Source: Apostichopus japonicus | Taxonomy: Eukaryota; Echinodermata; Holothuroidea; Aspidochirotida; Stichopodidae | Assembly (NCBI RefSeq): GCF_037975245.1 | Contig: NC_092572.1 | Location: forward strand, 3,631,501-3,695,500 | Direction of reading: 5' to 3' | DNA: 64,000 nucleotides | Shown: one piece after another, positions 59,110 to 64,000 of the stretch | Numbering within the stretch: the stretch's first letter is position 1 | How the letters are laid out: each line of letters opens with the position of its first letter | The notes under the pieces: model-generated | What the model was told of the DNA's origin: nothing | The model's input: the letters and a program-made list of their open reading frames with translations, nothing else | Database searches by the model: none | Translations under genes and position numbers: made by a program

Positions 59110-59200
59110 AAAGGAAAGACACTGCTATTTGCTTCCTTGAGGCATCTTTTGCATTTTTGACCAAACAGTTTTATTAAAGCGTCAAGGTTTGTCTTCAGTT
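59110..59200 (+). pseudogene. Truncated first leader region of unit 7
   Basis: The untranslated leader block (TTTGCTTCCTTGAGGCA onwards) runs to GTCTTCAGTT and then into a MITE. The ATG and signal codons are missing. Confidence 0.65.
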
Positions 59201-59587
59201 CAGCCGATACCCATAGCTGCTACAACAACTACTGTTCATGTCCCACCACCGTGCATCAGTATATACTACTTTGTATTCATAACACGGTAACATGTGTTAC
59301 AGGTGGCACTGTAACAACTGCAAATTGTTAACTTGTTCCCATGTAAGCCATAACTGCGCGACTGGACAAGGAGTCTATGAAGATGAAATTCCCATGAGAT
59401 GAAGTAGAGGAGGTACGGTACAGCTTGATTCCGGTTTACACCTTTCTTTAAATTACGCCAATTCTTCATGCCGAAAAAGAAGAAAGGCCATGTTCTAGTA
59501 TATCCATTGACCTATTTATAGCATAAAGCGACTAGATACGACTTCATTTTAGAATCGCGTATTAATGAACTCGCACTAAATGTTCGA
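59201..59587. mobile_element. MITE family M, right end missing
   Basis: Starts CAGCCGATACCCATAGCTGC and breaks at TGTTCGATT into promoter flank sequence that repeats 58945 onwards. Confidence 0.75.
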
Positions 59588-59878
59588 TTTTGTTAATACT
59601 AATTGTCGTCGCATAACTGTACCGTAACTATGACTTTCAAAAACATTGTTATTTTCATTAAATATTATAATAAAGTCAAAAAGTATGTAAAATATTAATA
59701 ATTATAGTCAAGCCACGATTAACATTAAGAACAATGAATGTCAGTTTTTTAACAGGAAAGACACTGTCATTTGCTTCCTGAAGGCAGCTATTGCGTTTTT
59801 GACCAAACAGTTTTATTCAGCGTAAGATTTCTCTTCAGTTCAACCAACAAAATCTTGCGAGAATCCGTTAACCTACTT

Positions 59879-59957
59879 ATGGACGTAGAGACCTGTTTAA
59901 TACAACTACCGCCTTACACAAGATGGGGGTTATTCGCTTTAATAGTCTCTTTGTCAG
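59879..59957 (+). CDS. Unit 7 leader exon, distal copy
   Basis: MDVETCLIQLPPYTRW then GLFALIVSLS. Donor GTAAGTGT is directly followed by an LTR-like insertion. Confidence 0.7.
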
Positions 59958-62900
59958 GTAAGTGTTGTTACGAAGTCCAGATATCATGGTTTGGGAAACG
60001 AACACAATAAAGTAGGTTAGATAGGTTTTGTTTTAAAAGAATCTAATGCGTGTCTCTTGGTAACAAAAATATATAACTTAGCATAAATACATTACATACC
60101 TTAATACTTAATGTTAACTTAGCGCGCACGCAAGGTACCTCGCTACCGCTGGGCTCTCCGTTGGGGTGTCAAATCACAGGGTAGTCTGTAACCGTAGTGC
60201 GGGTGTGTCTGGCTTCCGGAAGGCGCTTTTCGTATAAGTAACAGCTCCGGTATAGAGAACAGGACCAGGTAAGGTAAATAATAAGTTCAGAAGAATGGTA
60301 TCCAAAAGAGAGTTAAGAGTAAGTCACACACAGCGTGGTTGGCATGGTGAAGAAAGGCCGGAACGGAAAAGGTAGGTTTTGTAAGGGCTATGCAGACATC
60401 GTTGTTTTACGTGGCGTGACGTACAGGTTGGTGTCACTGGGAGAAGAGGCCGAGCCACTCCTTGAAAAGTAATATATATGGCATTCGGTGAGGTTACTCG
60501 ACCGTAGCTTAGAACTGCACTGATTGTGCTTTACGTTTACAAATTAGCATAATAATACACCATTTAAGAATTGCATAACATCAATTAGCGTAGTTAACCT
60601 TTAAAGTAACATGCTACATCATAACAGTGTCCAATTATTAAAATTATTAAAACAGTCCAACTATATAGGAACACATCTTATTTAGTAAAGTATAACTCAA
60701 TTCACATATTTCCATTTCAGTTCGATCATCACATATGTCACGGTTATCGCTGCTTCAAACATGAATGGTAGCAAACAAATTAAATTTATTAAAGGGAAAT
60801 ACTTCCCCGCTTTATATTTGATCAAAAATGTGTAACTTATACGCCTGATGGTTGTGTTAAAGTTCAGCCGATACCCATAGCTAGCCGTAACTATGACTTT
60901 CAAAAACATTGTTATTTTCATTAAATAGTATAATAAAGTCAAAAAGTATGTAAAATATTAATAATTATAGTCAAGCCACGATTAATATTAAGAACAATGA
61001 ATGTCAGTTTTTTTAACAGGAAAGACACTGTCATTTGCTTCCTGAAGGCAGCTATTGCGTTTTTGACCAAACAGTTTTATTCAGCGTAAGATTTCTCTTC
61101 AGTTCAACCAACAAAATCTTGCGAGAATCCGTTAACCTACTTATGGACGTAGAGACCTGTTTAATACAACTACCGCCTTACACAAGATGGGGGTTATTCG
61201 CTTTAATAGTCTCTTTGTCAGGTAAGTGTCCAATTATTAAAATTATTAAAACAGTTCAACTATATAGGAACACATCTTATTTAGTAAATTATAACTCAAT
61301 TCACATATTTCCATTTCAGTTCGATCATCACATATGTCACGGTTATCGCTGCTTTAAACATGAATGGTAGCAAACAAATTAAATTTATTAAAGGGAAATA
61401 CTTCCCCGCTTTATATTTGATCAAAAATGTGTAACTTATACGCCTGATGGTTGTGTTAAAGTTCAGCCGATACCCATAGCTAGTACAGCAACTACTGTTC
61501 ATGTCCCACAACCGTGCATCAGTTATTACTACTTTGTATTCATTACACGGTAACATGTGTTACAGGTGGCACTGTAACAACTGCAAATGTTTAACTTGTT
61601 CCATGTAAGACAGAGAGTTAATGAAGATGAAATTCCCATGATATGAAGTAAAGTTACGGTACAGCTTGATTCCAGTCAAAACCTTTCTTTAAATTACGCC
61701 ACTTTGTCATTCCGAAAACGAAGAAAGGTCATGTTCGGGTATATCCAACAGGCCTATTTATAGTCTAAAACGACGAGATACGACTTCACTTTAGAATCTC
61801 GTATTGATGAACTCGCACTAAATGTTCGATACAGCAACTACTGCTGATGTTCCACAACCGTGCATCATAATTACTACTTTGTGTTCGTAATGTGTTACAG
61901 GACATGAACAGTAGTTACTGTACTAACTATGAGTATCGGGTGTCAAGTTCCTGATGTGTGCTATTTAAAGTAATAATCATTAAGTTCAACATTTCAACGC
62001 TCAGGAAGTGAGCGATGGAGCACAAACTGTCAGCAAATAATATTTTGGAATGTCCCTATTCCTGTCTCGTTGTGAAACTAAACATGCAAGAAAATACCTA
62101 ATATTTTCAGGGTTCCAATCGCTCAGTTACCTTCCCAGAGTTATACCTCAGGAAAAAATATATACGTGTTCTATGTTACAGTATCTCTGAACGAAAGCAC
62201 GGAAATTCTTACACAATTTGGTACCGTTGGGAAAATAGAGTTAAACTTCGACACGAGTGGACACGTGCCAATCGTCACGTGGACTTTGCCCCAATCAACA
62301 ATCTTTCAACATAATCTTCAAGTGGACAACGTAGTTAAGACGACCGAAGACTACAAGTCTACTGTTGCGGAAGACGGCGTGTTTGCTGCACTGGAGATTT
62401 ACAAAGTCAACTTTCTTGATGCTGGTACATATACCTGTCGTATGGATTTTTCGGACACAGGAAGATCGTCAGTAAGATCCATTCAAGTTTCAGTTATTGG
62501 TGAGAACCAACATTTCAATAAAATATTACTGTGTAATGTAAAAGTCAATGTATTTTAAAGTACTCTTCTACTATTAACTAGCTTAATCAATGTTCAATAT
62601 GAACTTCACCTTTCATTTTAAACTATATCAACCATCTTAGTACCCTTTTTCCCGCAGCTTTTCCATCCGTGTCAATGGCAAATGGTGCCAAAGAAAATGA
62701 GACAATATCAGCTACATGTTGTATATATGTATCCCTTGCAGTAGAAGACATCATCCTGTGGACTCTTAATCAAAGTGGACCTCTGCTAAGTTTGCATGAA
62801 GTGAAGACGCATTCTCCAGCGGGAGCTATGAAAAATATGTGTAGCGAGATTACCTTTGAAGTGCGTCGCAGCTATCATCGTCAATTGTTAAGGTGTTCGT

Positions 62901-64000
62901 TGCTTAAAAAGAGGTCTGTTTACTCGGAAGTGGCAATGAAAGTACAATGTTAGTAAAAGAATAACTAAAAAACGATATATAATATTTCACATTCATGCTC
63001 ATGAAGATATAACTGGATTATACAGGTGAACTTATTACCATTCACACGTATTGGTATCAATTAAGGTTTTATAGGAACAAAATGGACAAGATACATTCGA
63101 AAATAAATGCTTTGTGAAATGTCATTTTATGTCAATTTCTTTAAAGAAAATAGCAAGCCAGCCTACTGTTCACTACTGGCACCGTTGAACATGTGTAGCA
63201 TACATTATATATGTCAAATGTAATTGTTTTGTAACAGATCCAGCCAGTGTACGTATGATGAGCCTCTCAACTACGGTCCCCGAAGGAAGTGACATCATTA
63301 TTGAGTGTCAGTCTGACGGATATCCTCCCCCTGATACAATGTTAGTTTTGCTCTCGAACATGAATGGAACTGAGTGGGCACACTTTCCCATCAAAGCCAA
63401 GATGAGCAACAAAAGCATTACTACTTGGAAGTTTGAGCTGAATAGTCTAGCAATGAACGATTCTGGGAAATACCAGTGTGTGGCTAATAATTCAGAAGGA
63501 TATGCGTCAAGTAAGACAATTGAAATAAATAGTAAGTTCACAACTGTACGTTTGTTTAATAAAGTGTGCGTTTAGCCGGCTTTTTCACTGAAGCTCAAAT
63601 CATTTCTGAAAATAACATAACAAACGTTCAAATATAAGGCATACTAGATTCCTTTCACTTTTGTTAATCTATGAAATTTAATGTTTCAATTTTATCGATT
63701 TCAACGACATGACCTAGTCCTTCAATCAATGTAGTGAATCAATGCCCACGGTCTGAATAGTCACAGTTGGTATGTATATAGTTTTGTGTGTATTTTAATT
63801 GATCCATTGACTATTGAGTAATAGGTATATTCAATCTATCTCGTTGACCAAAGTCAAATCTTAAAGCATTTATTTTTCTTTTGAAGTGACATCTATTGGA
63901 AATTTATCTACGGTGTATTTACCACGACAATTTTTAGCAGCCGTCATTTCAGTTGTTCTTGCTTTAATATTTCTAGTGGCTTTGCTAATACGAATATTAA
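59879..64000 (+). CDS. IgSF receptor-like gene, unit 7 (partial, two leaders, no D3)
   Basis: Leaders 59879-59957 and 61143-61221, D1 62182-62499, D2 62658-62948, D4 63238-63531, and TM from 63887 running past the window end. All are open with valid splice borders. D3 is missing with the same junction as unit 1 (D2 to D4 is 289 bp). The product seen so far is a three-domain type I membrane protein with a lengthened stalk. Either leader can splice to D1 in frame; the nearer one (61143) is the default choice. The cytoplasmic part is outside the window, so whether the tyrosine tail is kept is unknown. Confidence 0.75.
59966..60626. mobile_element. Candidate solo LTR (661 bp)
   Basis: Begins TGTTACGAAGTCC and ends CATCATAACA (TG...CA), flanked by GTGT on both sides (59962-59965, 60627-60630). 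The empty site is in the second leader copy (GTAAGTGTCCAATT, 61222 onwards). Size and termini suit a Ty3/gypsy-type solo LTR. No internal region is present. Confidence 0.7.
60865..60884. mobile_element. MITE family M, 20-bp stub at duplication junction
   Basis: CAGCCGATACCCATAGCTAG, cut at the tandem duplication breakpoint. Confidence 0.75.
61143..61221 (+). CDS. Unit 7 leader exon, proximal copy
   Basis: Same protein as the distal leader. Donor GTAAGT continues into normal intron. Confidence 0.75.
61464..61942. mobile_element. MITE family M in unit 7 leader intron
   Basis: 479 bp, CAGCCGATACCC to GTATCGGGTG, followed by TCAAGTT. Same insertion site as units 2 and 6. Confidence 0.85.
62182..62499 (+). 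CDS. Unit 7 D1 exon (Ig V-like)
   Basis: Open, 318 nt. It shows KIELNF, IVTWTLP and LDAGTYTCRM. Confidence 0.85.
62658..62948 (+). CDS. Unit 7 D2 exon
   Basis: Open, 291 nt. It shows ATCCIYVS, ILWTLNQSGPLL and LLRCSLLKK. Donor GTTAGT. Confidence 0.85.
63238..63531 (+). CDS. Unit 7 D4 exon
   Basis: Open, 294 nt. It shows IIIECQSDGYPPPD and NDSGKYQCVANNSEG. Confidence 0.85.
63887..64000 (+). CDS. Unit 7 transmembrane exon, cut by window end
   Basis: Acceptor TTGAAG, extended stalk with VYLPRQF, then AAVISVVLALIFLVALLI and RIL at the last bases. Confidence 0.8.

Larger units (their letters stand above)
59622..61483 (+). repeat. Tandem duplication of unit 7 leader region
   Basis: Copy 1 is 59622-60884 and copy 2 is 60885-61483. 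Copy 1 is longer by 664 bp, explained by an inserted 661-bp element plus 4 bp, less one base in a T run. Both start CCGTAACTATGACTTTC and end in the first bases of a MITE. Confidence 0.9.

Noticed and set aside
59771-60010. Longer leader reading frame starting at LPEGSYCVF before MDVET
   Set aside because: The extension opens with TTG, not ATG, and is not open upstream of units 3 and 4. MDVET/MDAKT is the first ATG in all copies and starts a good signal peptide.

Overview
The window is animal nuclear DNA from an AT-rich genome full of degraded transposable elements. The coding content on the + strand is one tandem family of immunoglobulin-superfamily (IgSF) receptor-like genes. Exons are small, introns have GT-AG ends, and each Ig-like domain sits on its own symmetrical phase 1-1 exon. 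Penelope-like elements, BEL/Pao, LINEs, hAT-like MITEs and a tRNA-derived SINE make up most of the rest. A marine invertebrate is likely. An echinoderm (for instance a sea cucumber) is my guess, but nothing in the sequence proves it. I recognise no named gene.

The ancestral gene can be rebuilt from the copies. A leader exon (24-26 codons plus 1 nt) encodes a signal peptide. Four ectodomain exons follow: D1, 318 nt; D2, 291 nt; D3, 303 nt; D4, 294 nt. Then come a stalk/transmembrane exon (102-117 nt) and four cytoplasmic exons (43, 80-86, 40 and 91-103 nt), which end in an acidic, tyrosine-rich tail. Joined with these phases, unit 6 gives 1659 nt and unit 2 gives 1653 nt, both divisible by three, which supports the model.

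Layout: unit 1 (1801-7112) lacks its leader in the window, lacks D3, and has a frameshifted D1. Unit 2 (12761-19844) has all ten exons but a nonsense codon in D3. Unit 3 (24628-28101) and unit 4 (30572-33853) have intact leader, D1-D4 and TM but have lost the tyrosine tail. Unit 5 (37726-42376) is a wreck carrying a LINE in its leader intron. Unit 6 (45987-52877) is a near copy of unit 2 with a different nonsense codon, in D1. An orphan tail exon lies at 56280-56382. Unit 7 (leaders at 59879 and 61143, then D1, D2, D4 and TM) runs off the end of the window. No complete copy in the window has both an open ectodomain and an intact tyrosine tail; unit 7 is undecided.

The intervals between units are themselves repeated blocks. 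About 700-1000 bp of shared 5' flank carries a candidate ISRE/IRF-like motif upstream of most leaders. Shared 3' flanks are broken by PLE, LINE, BEL/Pao, MITE and SINE insertions. One block of about 10.5 kb (11841-22424) is duplicated at 45061-55493. The array looks like a birth-and-death cluster of candidate recognition receptors. An immune role is inference from architecture, copy number, tail motifs and the promoter motif; the sequence does not show it directly.
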